From PALSA-505 sp036502085 (GTDB taxonomy: Bacteria > Actinomycetota > Actinomycetes > Streptosporangiales > Streptosporangiaceae), in contig DASXZD010000043.1 in assembly GCA_036502085.1 (NCBI GenBank), positions 1-64,000 of the forward strand: a DNA stretch of 64,000 nucleotides, given 5' to 3'. Made by a program: the position numbers and the translations under genes. The notes under the pieces are model-generated. The model was not told where the DNA came from, made no database searches, and worked only from the letters and a program-made list of their open reading frames with translations. Positions 34,220-41,990 of this stretch are shown piece by piece (position 1 is the first letter of the stretch; each line of letters starts with the position of its first letter).

Positions 34220-34504
34220 ATGTCCCCCACCACGCCGGCCGAGCTGTCCGTTACTCAGGCCGAGCAGGCCGATCTGGAACGGCTCGCCGCCGAGTTGAGC
34301 ACGCGCGGCCTCAAGACCATGCTGGTCACCGGTGACGGCCGGCCGCCGTGCCTGCATGTGGTCAATCCCGAGGCGGCCGCGCTGTCCGAGCGCGTGTTCG
34401 CGCAGGCCGACTTCTTCTGGTGGCCGTGGGCCCAGGTCATCGATCGCCGCGACCAGCCCGCCGCCGCGGCGGCGGCCATCACCCGCGTCCTGCGCACCGT
34501 CTAG
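34220..34504 (+). CDS. Small conserved actinomycete protein beside XRE/DUF397
   Basis: 94 residues from the ATG at 34220, with GGAAGG upstream. Recognisable features are a helical N-terminal part (QADLERLAAELSTRGLKTMLVTGDGRPPCLHVVNPEAAALSERVF split over about 16-58) and FFWWPWAQVI near residue 68. I recall similar small proteins next to XRE/DUF397 pairs in Streptosporangiales; function unknown. Confidence 0.7.
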   Translation: MSPTTPAELSVTQAEQADLERLAAELSTRGLKTMLVTGDGRPPCLHVVNPEAAALSERVFAQADFFWWPWAQVIDRRDQPAAAAAAITRVLRTV

Positions 34505-34528
34505 CAACCGCGGCGGTGAGCGGCCGGC

Positions 34529-34594
34529 CCCCGCCCGGCCGCTCACCTCACGCACCTGGCGGCGGTCGGCAGGCGGTCAGCCTTCGTGCTCGGC
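34529..34594. repeat. 66-bp direct repeat, left copy
   Basis: Matches 35036-35101 at 65 of 66 positions (the only difference is a/g near 34579). The copies are 507 bp apart and bracket a gene remnant. The left copy lies 25 bases after the stop of the preceding gene. Confidence 0.85.
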
Positions 34595-34609
34595 CAGCGG
34601 CCGCCGGGC

Positions 34610-35107
34610 TTAGCGTCCCCCACGGTTGTGCAGTACGCGGGGCCCGAGACAGGAGACTCCATTCAGTTCCGAGCCGATGGTCTTGGGGGGGACGGGGGTG
34701 GTTTGCTCGGTCCAGGTGGTCCCGTCCCAGGACTCGGCCGTTGCTGTGGAGTAGGTGTTTACCTGTACGCCTCCTGCTGCGCCGCCGGCGGTGCAGGACC
34801 GGCCCGACGAGCAGGACACGGCGGTCAGCGCGAAAGCCGCGGCAGCCGGGTGGGGCAGCACCTGCACGGTCCACCGGCTGCCGTTCCACCTCTCGGCGAA
34901 CAGGCCGGTGTCCTGGTTGAACAGGCCGTAACTGCCGACGGCGGCACAGTCCGTGGCGGTGCGGCAGGATACGCCAGACAGGTATGAGTTGATGGAGTCG
35001 GACGGCAGCGGCACGGCCATCACAGTCCAGCCGGTCCCCGCCCGGCCGCTCACCTCACGCACCTGGCGGCGGTCGGCAGGCGGTCGGCCTTCGTGCTCGG
35101 CGGCCAA
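34610..35107 (-). pseudogene. Fragment of a secreted Trp/Cys-repeat protein
   Basis: The minus frame encodes repeats of the type GVSCRTATDCAAVGSYG, FAERWNGSRWTVQ, LTAVSCSSGRSCTAGG and AESWDGTTWTEQ. These are typical of large secreted actinomycete propeller-like proteins that start with a signal peptide and carry many such units. Only about two and a half units remain, with no signal peptide, and the 5' end is inside the right 66-bp repeat. It is best seen as a remnant left by deletion or duplication rather than a working gene. Confidence 0.6.
35036..35101. repeat. 66-bp direct repeat, right copy
   Basis: Second copy of the repeat at 34529-34594 (65/66 identical). The remnant protein frame runs through it on the minus strand. 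Confidence 0.85.
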
Positions 35108-35130
35108 CCGGGCGCCCTGGCAGCAGGTCT

Positions 35131-35182
35131 ATGATCGCGAAGACTTTTACGAGCCCCGATACGCAAAGGTCTTCGTGATCAT
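35131..35182. terminator. 18-bp imperfect hairpin past the end of rocD
   Basis: 35131-35148 pairs with 35165-35182 at 16 of 18 positions (loop of 16). The two mismatches would be G-U wobbles in a plus-strand transcript. It lies about 90 bp beyond the rocD stop (35273), so it may end the ddaH-rocD transcript, although the pairing is better for the other strand. Confidence 0.45.
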
Positions 35183-35272
35183 GAAGGCAGCGCGGGCTGG
35201 GCTCACCGGGACGGCAGCGCCTGCCGGGCGGCGCGGTCCAGGCCGTAGCCATCGGCCGCGGTACCGGGAGGG

Positions 35273-36481
35273 TCAGCGGATGGCTTCGGCGATTCGGTCG
35301 AGGGCCCAGTCCAGGTCCTCCTGGCTGATCACCAGGGGCGGGGCCAGCCTGATCGACTTGCCGTGCGTGTCCTTGGCCAGGACGCCGTGCGCGGCCAGCC
35401 GCTCGCAGACCTCGCGGCCGGACATGGCGGTGAACTCCAGGCCCGCCCACAGGCCGCGGCCGCGCACCTCGGACACGATGTCGCGGGGCAGCGCGGCGAG
35501 CCGGTTGTGCATGTGCGCGCCGAGCTTGGCCGAGCGCTCCTGGTACTCGCCGGTGGACAGCATCGCGACGACCTCCCGGCCGACCGCGCAGGCCAGCGGG
35601 TTACCGCCGAACGTCGAGCCGTGCTGGCCCGGCTGGAACAGGCTGAGCACCTCGCGCCGGGAGACGACCGCCGATACCGGCAGGATGCCGCCGCCGAGCG
35701 CCTTGCCGAGCAGGTAGATGTCGGGCACCACATCGTCGTAATCCAGCGCGAACGTGTAGCCGGTCCGGCCCAGGCCGGACTGGATCTCGTCGGCGACCAT
35801 CAGCGCGCCGCGCGCCGTGCACAGCTCGCGCGCGCCGGCCAGGAAGCCGGGCGGCGGCATGAGCACGCCGGACTCGCCCTGGATGGGCTCGATGAGCACG
35901 CCCACCACCCGGTCGCCGAGTTCGTCGAACATGGCGGTCAGCGCGGCCATGTCACCGTAGGGGACCAGCCGGAAACCGGGCGCGAACGGCCCGAACGAGC
36001 GCCGTGCGTCCTCGTCGGTGGAGAAGCCGACGATCGTCGTGGTCCGGCCGTGGAAGTTGCCGTCGAAGGCGATGATGACCGCGTCATCGGCGGGCACGCC
36101 CTTGACCTCGTACCCCCACTTGCGGGTGGCCTTGATCCCGGTCTCCACGGCCTCGGTGCCGCTGTTCATCGCCAGCACCATGTCCATCCCGGCCAGCGCC
36201 GCGAGCTCCGCGCAGAACGGCCCGAACAGGTCGTGGTCGAAGGCCCGGCTGACCAGCGTGAGCCGCTCCATCTGACGCTGCACCGCCGCGATCAGCCGCG
36301 GATGGCGGTGGCCGAAGTTGAGCGCCGAGTAGGCGGCGAGCATGTCCAGGTACCTACGGCCCTCGACGTCGGTGGCCCACACGCCCTCGGCCTCGGTCAG
36401 GACCACGGGCAAGGGCTCGTAGTTGTGCGCGCTGTAGGCCAGGGACAGCGCGCGGAACTCGGCGTTCGTGTTCATCGTCAT
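35273..36481 (-). CDS. rocD: Ornithine aminotransferase
   Basis: 402 residues from the ATG at 36481, which overlaps the ddaH stop (ATGA). Class III aminotransferase signatures: NSGTEAVETGIKATRKWGY, the FDGNFHGRTTTIVGFS segment, EPIQGESGV, ADEIQSGLGRTG, and the PLP lysine in YLLGKALGGG. It converts ornithine to glutamate semialdehyde in the cytoplasm. The pairing with ddaH matches the M. tuberculosis Rv2321c-2323c region. Confidence 0.95.
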   Translation of the reverse strand: MTMNTNAEFRALSLAYSAHNYEPLPVVLTEAEGVWATDVEGRRYLDMLAAYSALNFGHRHPRLIAAVQRQMERLTLVSRAFDHDLFGPFCAELAALAGMDMVLAMNSGTEAVETGIKATRKWGYEVKGVPADDAVIIAFDGNFHGRTTTIVGFSTDEDARRSFGPFAPGFRLVPYGDMAALTAMFDELGDRVVGVLIEPIQGESGVLMPPPGFLAGARELCTARGALMVADEIQSGLGRTGYTFALDYDDVVPDIYLLGKALGGGILPVSAVVSRREVLSLFQPGQHGSTFGGNPLACAVGREVVAMLSTGEYQERSAKLGAHMHNRLAALPRDIVSEVRGRGLWAGLEFTAMSGREVCERLAAHGVLAKDTHGKSIRLAPPLVISQEDLDWALDRIAEAIR

Positions 36482-37368
36482 CGCGTGGCCCCCTGCTGGC
36501 TGAACTGCTGCCTGAGCTCGAGGGTGCAGCACTTCGGGCCGCCCCCCGCCTTGCTGAACTCGAATACGTCCACCGGCACCGGCTCGAAGCCCCTGGCCGC
36601 GATCTGCTCGGCCAGCCCGCGCGCCTGAGCGGGCAGCACCACGTGCCGGCCATCGCTGACGCCGTTCAGCCCGAGCACCTCGGCGTCCTCGTCCTTGGCC
36701 TCGATCAGCTCGGTGAAGTGCGCGGCGAGTGCCGCGCGGCCGGCGTCGTCGAACGCCGCCGGGTAGTAGGCCAGCGTGTCCTCGTCGAGCACGCACAGCG
36801 CGGTGTCGAGGTGGTAGAAGCGCGGATCCACCAGGTGCAGGCTGATCACCGGCAGGCCGAAGAGCTCCTCGATCTCATCGCGGGCGGCGTACTCGGTGCG
36901 GAACCCGTACCCGGCCAGCACGGCCCGGCCCGCGTTCACGATGTCGCCCTCACCCTCGTTGACGGTCCGCGGGACGCTGACGACCGGATAGCCGTCCCGC
37001 CGGAACCAGTCCATGTACGCTGCGCCCTCCGCGGCGCGCTGCGGGTAAAGGAACCGGGAGCCGAGCACCTTGCCGTCGATGACCGTGGCGCCGTTCGCCG
37101 CGAACACCATATCGGGCAGGTCGGCCACCGGGTCGATGATCCGCACCTCGTGGCCGAGCCGCAGGTAGGTCTGGCGCAGCTCTTCCCACTGGGTCATCGC
37201 GAGCGCGGCGTCAACGGGCTGATCCGGGTGCATCCACGGGTTGATCGCGTAGGTCACGGCGAAATGTTCGGGAGGGCACATCAGGTAGGTCCTGGCCGAG
37301 CCGGCACGGCGAATCTGGGCCGCACCCTGGCGGGCCTGGCCGGCCGCGTCTGGAGTGGTGACGGTCAT
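36478..37368 (-). CDS. ddaH: Dimethylargininase-like amidinotransferase-fold hydrolase
   Basis: 296 residues from the ATG at 37368, with AAGGGA upstream. Features: MCPPEHFAVTYAINPWM, FAANGATVIDGKVLGSRF, GEGDIVNAG and the catalytic-cysteine end GGGPKCCTLELRQ. The family hydrolyses dimethylarginine or arginine to citrulline or related products; the exact substrate cannot be told from sequence. It is the first gene of the ddaH-rocD pair. Two copies of gttgcgNNtttt (37478-37489 and 37509-37520) lie upstream. Confidence 0.88.
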   Translation of the reverse strand: MTVTTPDAAGQARQGAAQIRRAGSARTYLMCPPEHFAVTYAINPWMHPDQPVDAALAMTQWEELRQTYLRLGHEVRIIDPVADLPDMVFAANGATVIDGKVLGSRFLYPQRAAEGAAYMDWFRRDGYPVVSVPRTVNEGEGDIVNAGRAVLAGYGFRTEYAARDEIEELFGLPVISLHLVDPRFYHLDTALCVLDEDTLAYYPAAFDDAGRAALAAHFTELIEAKDEDAEVLGLNGVSDGRHVVLPAQARGLAEQIAARGFEPVPVDVFEFSKAGGGPKCCTLELRQQFSQQGATR

Positions 37369-37477
37369 CCCGGGTCCCTTCTGCGCTGCAGTTATCACGA
37401 ATCTCAGTAGTGCAGTCAGCCTACGGGTGCCCTAGCTGCAATGAGTACACGCTGGACTTGCGTCATACCGGTGATTT

Positions 37478-37520
37478 GTTGCGTATTTTTCCGGCTGACA
37501 TACTGATCGTTGCGCGTTTT
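37478..37520. promoter_or_regulatory. Direct repeats upstream of ddaH
   Basis: GTTGCGtaTTTT (37478-37489) and GTTGCGcgTTTT (37509-37520) are 31 bp apart, three helical turns, in an AT-rich 169-bp gap. Phased direct repeats would suit an Lrp/AsnC-type octamer, the regulator class next to ddaH in mycobacteria. No such gene is here. Confidence 0.3.
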
Positions 37521-37537
37521 GCGAGCCGATGCGTACT

Positions 37538-38683
37538 CTATGTGGTGGTTCGCACACTCCGGCGCGGCCTGCCCACGTCGCGGGCGAGATCGAGGCCGAG
37601 CAGTCGGTCCAGGTGGGCGAACGTCTCGAACTTGGCCCCGGCGGGCACGGCCTCGTCGCGCTCGAGCGCACGCAGCTCGCGCAGCGCGGCGGGGGTGTCC
37701 AGGTCATCGTCGAAGGCGGCGGTGAACGCGTCGGCGTAGCCGGCCGGCATCGCCGCGCTCGGCAGGTCGGCCCAGTCGGCCACCCGCTCGCGCCACCGGC
37801 GCAGCGTGCGGTCCGCCGTCGTCAGCGTGTCCCAGCTGAGGTTCAGCTGCTGCCGGTAGCGCTGCTCGAGGAAGGCCAGCCGCAGCGCGAGCGGGTCGAG
37901 GCCCCGGCCGGTGAGGTCACAGAGCAGCACCACGTTCCCGGCGGACTGCGACATCGTGCCGCCCGCGAACAGCAGGTGCTCGCCGTGCACCCAGTGCGCG
38001 ACCACCTCGCGGCCGGCCAGCGAATTGGATTGCGCGCGCTCGTTCTCGTGGTGCGGGAACCGCAGGCCGATGCCGCCGGTCTGGATGTCGACGTGCTCGC
38101 CGAGGTGATGCAGCAGCATCGCCGAGCATTCGGTGTGCCCGCCAGGGAAGCCGGCGCCCCACGGCGCGGCCCAGGTCGGGTCCTGGCGCCCGCCGGCGCC
38201 CTGCCACAGCGCCCAGTCGGCGGGGGACCGGTGGCCGGACAGCTCGCCGTAGCCGGCGAATGAGCGCGCGTCGAACAGCACCGACCCGTCCGCCGTGGCG
38301 TAGGCGTGCCCGCCGTCGATCAGCCGGCCGATCATGTCGATGATCAGGTCGATCGACTCCGAGGTCCGCGGCGTATGGTCGGCAGGCCGGATGTTCAGCG
38401 CGGCCAGGTCGGCGCGGAATGCGTCCTCATAATGCCGGGCGCTGTCGATTTCGCTGTCATCGGCCGGGTGCCCGACGTCGGTGATGTTCTGGCCGGCGAT
38501 GACCTGCATGCCGCGGCGCTCGGCGGCCCGCCGGATCAGGTCGGGCAGCAGGAAGGAGCGCAGGTCGCCGATGTGCGCGTAGCGGTAGGCCGCCGGCCCG
38601 CAGCTGTACATCCGCAGCTCGCCGCGCCGGATGCCGCCGATCGGCTCGGCCTGTTTGGTCTTGGTGTCGTAGAGCGTGAGCAC
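37538..38683 (-). CDS. Shortened cysteinyl-tRNA synthetase paralogue
   Basis: 381 residues from the GTG at 38683, against about 460 for full CysRS. Catalytic-domain zinc ligands are kept: Cys28 in YSCGP, Cys186 in HTECSAM, His211 and Glu215 in FPHHENE. The HIGH motif is HIGD (37-40). The KMSKS loop is TMSQSAGN (243-250), lacking both usual lysines. The anticodon-binding C-terminus is mostly absent. It is closer to CysRS than to MshC in the Cys28 and FPHHENE regions. It may aminoacylate something other than tRNA, or be a regulatory paralogue. It is unlikely to be the housekeeping enzyme. Confidence 0.8.
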   Translation of the reverse strand: MLTLYDTKTKQAEPIGGIRRGELRMYSCGPAAYRYAHIGDLRSFLLPDLIRRAAERRGMQVIAGQNITDVGHPADDSEIDSARHYEDAFRADLAALNIRPADHTPRTSESIDLIIDMIGRLIDGGHAYATADGSVLFDARSFAGYGELSGHRSPADWALWQGAGGRQDPTWAAPWGAGFPGGHTECSAMLLHHLGEHVDIQTGGIGLRFPHHENERAQSNSLAGREVVAHWVHGEHLLFAGGTMSQSAGNVVLLCDLTGRGLDPLALRLAFLEQRYRQQLNLSWDTLTTADRTLRRWRERVADWADLPSAAMPAGYADAFTAAFDDDLDTPAALRELRALERDEAVPAGAKFETFAHLDRLLGLDLARDVGRPRRSVRTTT

Positions 38684-38712
38684 CGGGCCAGCCTATGAGC
38701 TCGGCGGCCGTC

Positions 38713-38770
38713 TACGAGGTCAGTGCCTACGAGGTCAGTGCCTACGAGGTCAGTGCCTACAAGGTCAGGG
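38713..38770. repeat. 15-bp tandem repeats at the 3' end of dapC
   Basis: Three exact units tacgaggtcagtgcc (38713-38757) and a diverged fourth that runs into the dapC coding end. Each unit repeats the final codons and stop of dapC (minus strand CTGACCTCGTAG), so dapC is followed by a chain of in-phase stop codons. Confidence 0.85.
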
Positions 38771-39860
38771 CGGAGAGCCGCGCCGCGGCGGATGCCGCCC
38801 GCTCGTCGGTGGCGGTCAGCGCAACCCGGACGTGCCGCGCCCCTGTCGGCCCGTAGAGCTCGCCCGGCGCCACCAGGATGCCGGCTTGGGCCAGCACCTG
38901 CACCGACCCCCAGCCGTCGTAGGCCGGGTGGGCGGCCCACAGGTACAGCCCGGCCGTCGAGTGCTCGATCCGCCAGCCGGCCACGGTCAGCGCCCCGCCC
39001 AGCAGCTCGCGCCGGGCGGCGTACCTGGCCCGCTGCTGCGCCGCGTGCTCGTCGTCGCCGAGGGCGGCGGTCATCGCCGCCTGCACCGGGGCGGGCACCA
39101 TCATCCCGGTGTGCCTGCGGATCTCCAGCAGCGCCGCGACCAGGGCGGGGTCGCCGGTCACGAATCCGGCCCGGTAGCCGGCCAGGTTCGATCGCTTGGA
39201 CAGCGAGTAGACCGCGAGCAGGCCCTGGTGCGACCCGCCGCTGACGTCCGGGTGCAGCACCGACACCGGTCGTTCCTCATAGCCCAGGTCGATATAGCAC
39301 TCGTCGGAGGCCAGCACCGCGCCGCGGTCCCTGGCCCAGGCCGCCATCTTGGCCAGGTGCGCGGCGGGCAGCACGCGGCCGGTCGGGTTGCCGGGGGAGT
39401 TGACCCAGACCAGCGGGACCCGCTCGGGGCCGAGCGCGACCAGCCCGTCCGCCGCCAGTGCGCGCGCCCCGGCGAGCTGGGCGCCGATGGCATACGTCGG
39501 GTAGGCCAGCTCGGGGTGCACGACGGTGTCGCCGGCGGCGCAGCCGAGCATGACCGGCAGCCAGGAGATGAGCTCCTTGGTGCCGATCACCGGCAGCACC
39601 GCGTCTGGTTCGACGGTCACGCCATGCTGGCGGGCCAGCCAGCCCGCCGCCGCCTCGCGCAACTGCGGCGTCCCGTGTGTGGTCGGGTAGCCGGGCGAGT
39701 CCGCGGCGGCGGTCAGCGCCTCGCGGACCGCGGACGGTACCGGATCCACCGGGGTGCCGACCGACAGGTCCACGATCCCGGCCGGATGCGCGCTCGCCGT
39801 GACCCGGTAGGGGGCGAGCAGATCCCAGCCGAACCGGGGCAGCCGGTCAGCGAGGGTCAG
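38757..39860 (-). CDS. dapC: Succinyldiaminopimelate transaminase DapC with a CTG start
   Basis: 367 residues, the family length, if it starts at the CTG at 39860. No ATG, GTG or TTG lies in frame between this point and 39992. The CTG overlaps the ferredoxin stop (CTGA) and follows AGGGAG by about 8 bases. Class I/II aminotransferase signatures: NSPGNPTGRVL, SDECYIDLGYEE and the PLP lysine in SLSKRSNLAGYRAG. It makes succinyl-diaminopimelate for lysine and cell wall. The ferredoxin-dapC order matches Rv1177-Rv1178. Confidence 0.9.
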   Translation of the reverse strand: MTLADRLPRFGWDLLAPYRVTASAHPAGIVDLSVGTPVDPVPSAVREALTAAADSPGYPTTHGTPQLREAAAGWLARQHGVTVEPDAVLPVIGTKELISWLPVMLGCAAGDTVVHPELAYPTYAIGAQLAGARALAADGLVALGPERVPLVWVNSPGNPTGRVLPAAHLAKMAAWARDRGAVLASDECYIDLGYEERPVSVLHPDVSGGSHQGLLAVYSLSKRSNLAGYRAGFVTGDPALVAALLEIRRHTGMMVPAPVQAAMTAALGDDEHAAQQRARYAARRELLGGALTVAGWRIEHSTAGLYLWAAHPAYDGWGSVQVLAQAGILVAPGELYGPTGARHVRVALTATDERAASAAARLSALTL

Positions 39861-40183
39861 CTGCCGTCTCCCTGCGGGGGCAGCGCCGCTACCAGCGGGT
39901 GATCCTTGTTGATCTTCCCTGACTTGGAGGCGCCACCGGGCGAGCCGAGGTCGGAGAAGAACTCGACGTTCGCCTTGTAGTAGTCCTTCCACTGATCAGG
40001 AACGTCGTCCTCGTAGAAGATGGCCTCCACCGGGCAGACGGGCTCGCACGCACCGCAGTCAACGCACTCATCCGGGTGGATATAGAGCATGCGCTCGCCC
40101 TCGTAGATGCAGTCCACGGGGCACTCTTCGATGCACGACTTGTCGAGCACATCCACGCAGGGCTGCGCGATGATGTACGTCAC
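39857..40183 (-). CDS. fdxA: 7Fe ferredoxin
   Basis: 108 residues. CVDVLDKSCIEECPVDC (3Fe-4S/4Fe-4S ligands) and CVDCGACEPVCPVEAI (4Fe-4S) show the seven-iron ferredoxin pattern. The C-terminal extension (FFSDLGSPGGASKSGKINKDHP) is typical of actinobacterial FdxA/FdxC. It passes electrons to cytochromes P450 or other oxidoreductases. It is coupled to dapC by a 4-base overlap. Confidence 0.95.
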   Translation of the reverse strand: MTYIIAQPCVDVLDKSCIEECPVDCIYEGERMLYIHPDECVDCGACEPVCPVEAIFYEDDVPDQWKDYYKANVEFFSDLGSPGGASKSGKINKDHPLVAALPPQGDGS

Positions 40184-40221
40184 GTATGAACTCCTCTTCG
40201 TCCGCCCTGGGCGGTAGGTTA

Positions 40222-41067
40222 TCAGCGCAGTTCGACGCTACCGGATGGTGCCGAGGGATCGCGGGTCCAGCCCCGGCTTGCCTTCGACGCGCTCCACTGA
40301 TAGTCGGCATAGCGAACGTTGCCTATCTGGTATTCCGTTGCGTGAGTCACCAGCCAGCCTGCCACGGTCCAGCCCACCGCGCGACGCCCGATCCTGATGT
40401 CGGTGGCCGGGTCCGCGCCGGACGAGCCCGCCGCCCGCACGTCGAGCCGGCCGAACGCGTGCAGCAGCCCGGACCGCATCGCCGCGACCTGCGGCCTCCC
40501 CGGCCGGTCCGGGAACGACCAGCACCAGACCGAGTGCGGCCGCAGCCCCGTGAACGCGGCCGCCATCTGCGCCGCCTGCTGCTGGTAGTTCGAGTACGCC
40601 GAGCCGTCCGCGCTATGCTGCACGTCCTGGGCGGCCTCGGCCAGCGGGATGTGCAAGTAGTCGGGCACCCGGACCAGCGCGTCGAAGAACTTGCCGGTCG
40701 CGTACACCGGGTCCATGAGGTTCTTCGGACTGCCCCAGCCCTCCGACGGCCGCTGCTGAAACACGCCGATCGAGTCCAGGTCGCCGGCCGGCAGGTTGTG
40801 CAGGTGCGACTCCTGCATGGCGGTCGCGTAGGCGATGGTGACGGCGCCGGTGCCAACGTGGCGGGCGTGCGCCACGCCAGCGATGGTGGCCGCGAGGGCC
40901 CCCTGCTCGGGGTCCAGCGAGACCGCGGCGGCGCCCGAATTCGCCTGGCAGCCGTGGCTGACCTCCTGCACGTGCCGGTAGGCCAGGTACAGGCCCAGGG
41001 AAACCGCCAGCGCCGCGACCGTCAGCAGCGCGAACCCGCGCAGCGGCCTCCGGCGTCTGTTCGGCAC
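40222..41067 (-). CDS. Membrane-anchored lysozyme/transglycosylase-like protein
   Basis: 281 residues from the GTG at 41067; the longer open frame upstream overlaps dapD. A basic N-terminus (VPNRRRRPLRG) and one membrane helix (about 11-28, FALLTVAALAVSLGLYLAY) are followed by a secreted domain. ITIAYATAMQESHLHNL-like text (VTIAYATAMQESHL) and GDLDSIGVFQQRPSEGWG resemble the SLT/goose-lysozyme catalytic region with a candidate Glu in MQES. Peptidoglycan cleavage is likely but unproved. It is divergent from dapD. Confidence 0.7.
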   Translation of the reverse strand: MPNRRRRPLRGFALLTVAALAVSLGLYLAYRHVQEVSHGCQANSGAAAVSLDPEQGALAATIAGVAHARHVGTGAVTIAYATAMQESHLHNLPAGDLDSIGVFQQRPSEGWGSPKNLMDPVYATGKFFDALVRVPDYLHIPLAEAAQDVQHSADGSAYSNYQQQAAQMAAAFTGLRPHSVWCWSFPDRPGRPQVAAMRSGLLHAFGRLDVRAAGSSGADPATDIRIGRRAVGWTVAGWLVTHATEYQIGNVRYADYQWSASKASRGWTRDPSAPSGSVELR

Positions 41068-41109
41068 ACCACCAGACCGTACCCGGATCGGCCGGTAGGC
41101 TGCGTCGCC

Positions 41110-41931
41110 ATGAGCGAGCTTGCGCCAGGGATTGACGAACTGTGGGAGATGCGCGCCGAGCTCGGCCCGGACGACGCCGAGGCACGGGCCGCGGTGGTCG
41201 CGGCCATCGACGCGCTGGACCAGGGCACGGCCAGGGTCGCGGCCCCCGATCCGGCCACCCGCGAGATTGTCGTGGACGAGCGGGCCAAGCGGGCGATCCT
41301 GCTCGCCTTCCGGCTGCTGCCGATGACCAGCTCGCAGGCGGGCGATTTCTGCTATCAGGACCGGCTGCCGCTGAAGACCCGCCTGGACGGGGTCCGGCTG
41401 GTCCCCGGCGCGATTGCCCGGTGGGGCGCGTACCTCGCGCCTGGAACCGTTCTGATGCCGTCTTTTGTGAATATAGGGGCTTATGTTGAGGAGGGAACGA
41501 TGGTGGATACCTGGGCCACCGTCGGCTCCTGCGCCCAGATCGGGAAGAACGTCCACCTGTCCGGCGGCGTCGGGATCGGCGGCGTGCTCGAGCCGCCCGG
41601 TGCGGTGCCGGTCGTCGTCGAGGACGAGGCGTTCATCGGATCCCGCAGCATGGTGGTCGAGGGGGCCAGGGTGCGCCGCGGCGCCAAGCTCGGCTCGGGC
41701 ACGATCTTGACCAAGAGCACGGTGGTCATCGACGTGCAGACCGGCGAGGAACTGCCGCGCGGCGAGGCGCCGGCCTGGTCGGTGTGCGTCGGCGGCAGCC
41801 GCACCAAGAGCTTTCCCGGCGGAGACTTCGGCATGCCGTGCGTGCTCGTGCTCAAGCGCCTGCCCGAGGGCAGCGGGCACGACAAGCTGGCGCTCAACGA
41901 GATTCTGCGCGACCACGGGGTGAGCGGTTAG
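41110..41931 (+). CDS. dapD: Tetrahydrodipicolinate N-succinyltransferase, E. coli-type DapD
   Basis: 273 residues from the ATG at 41110. Left-handed beta-helix hexapeptides are clear, with VLMPSFVNIGAYVEEGTMVD then TWATVGSCAQIGKNVHLSGG, and GIGGVLEPPGAVPVVVEDEAFIGSRS. Length and core match the proteobacterial DapD, not the longer DapD of M. tuberculosis (317 residues) or streptomycetes. It makes N-succinyl-2-amino-6-ketopimelate, the substrate of DapC encoded nearby. Codons at 41460-41500 (tct ttt gtg aat ata ggg gct tat gtt) are unusually AT-rich. GGAGGG then ATG at 41500-41502 looks like an internal start. Confidence 0.93.
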   Translation: MSELAPGIDELWEMRAELGPDDAEARAAVVAAIDALDQGTARVAAPDPATREIVVDERAKRAILLAFRLLPMTSSQAGDFCYQDRLPLKTRLDGVRLVPGAIARWGAYLAPGTVLMPSFVNIGAYVEEGTMVDTWATVGSCAQIGKNVHLSGGVGIGGVLEPPGAVPVVVEDEAFIGSRSMVVEGARVRRGAKLGSGTILTKSTVVIDVQTGEELPRGEAPAWSVCVGGSRTKSFPGGDFGMPCVLVLKRLPEGSGHDKLALNEILRDHGVSG

Positions 41932-41990
41932 TTCAAGCCTCGCGCGCCCTGGTAAGGTCACTGCCCCGTCCCGGTTACCGTGGGGGCAAT

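Noticed and set aside
37538..38683. MshC, because mshB is in the same window
   Set aside because: The YSCGPAAY and FPHHENE regions follow CysRS rather than MshC, and the KMSKS loop differs from both.
40222..41961. A 579-residue protein on the minus strand
   Set aside because: Its first half is the antisense shadow of dapD; only the part from the GTG at 41067 has membrane-anchor and lysozyme-like features.
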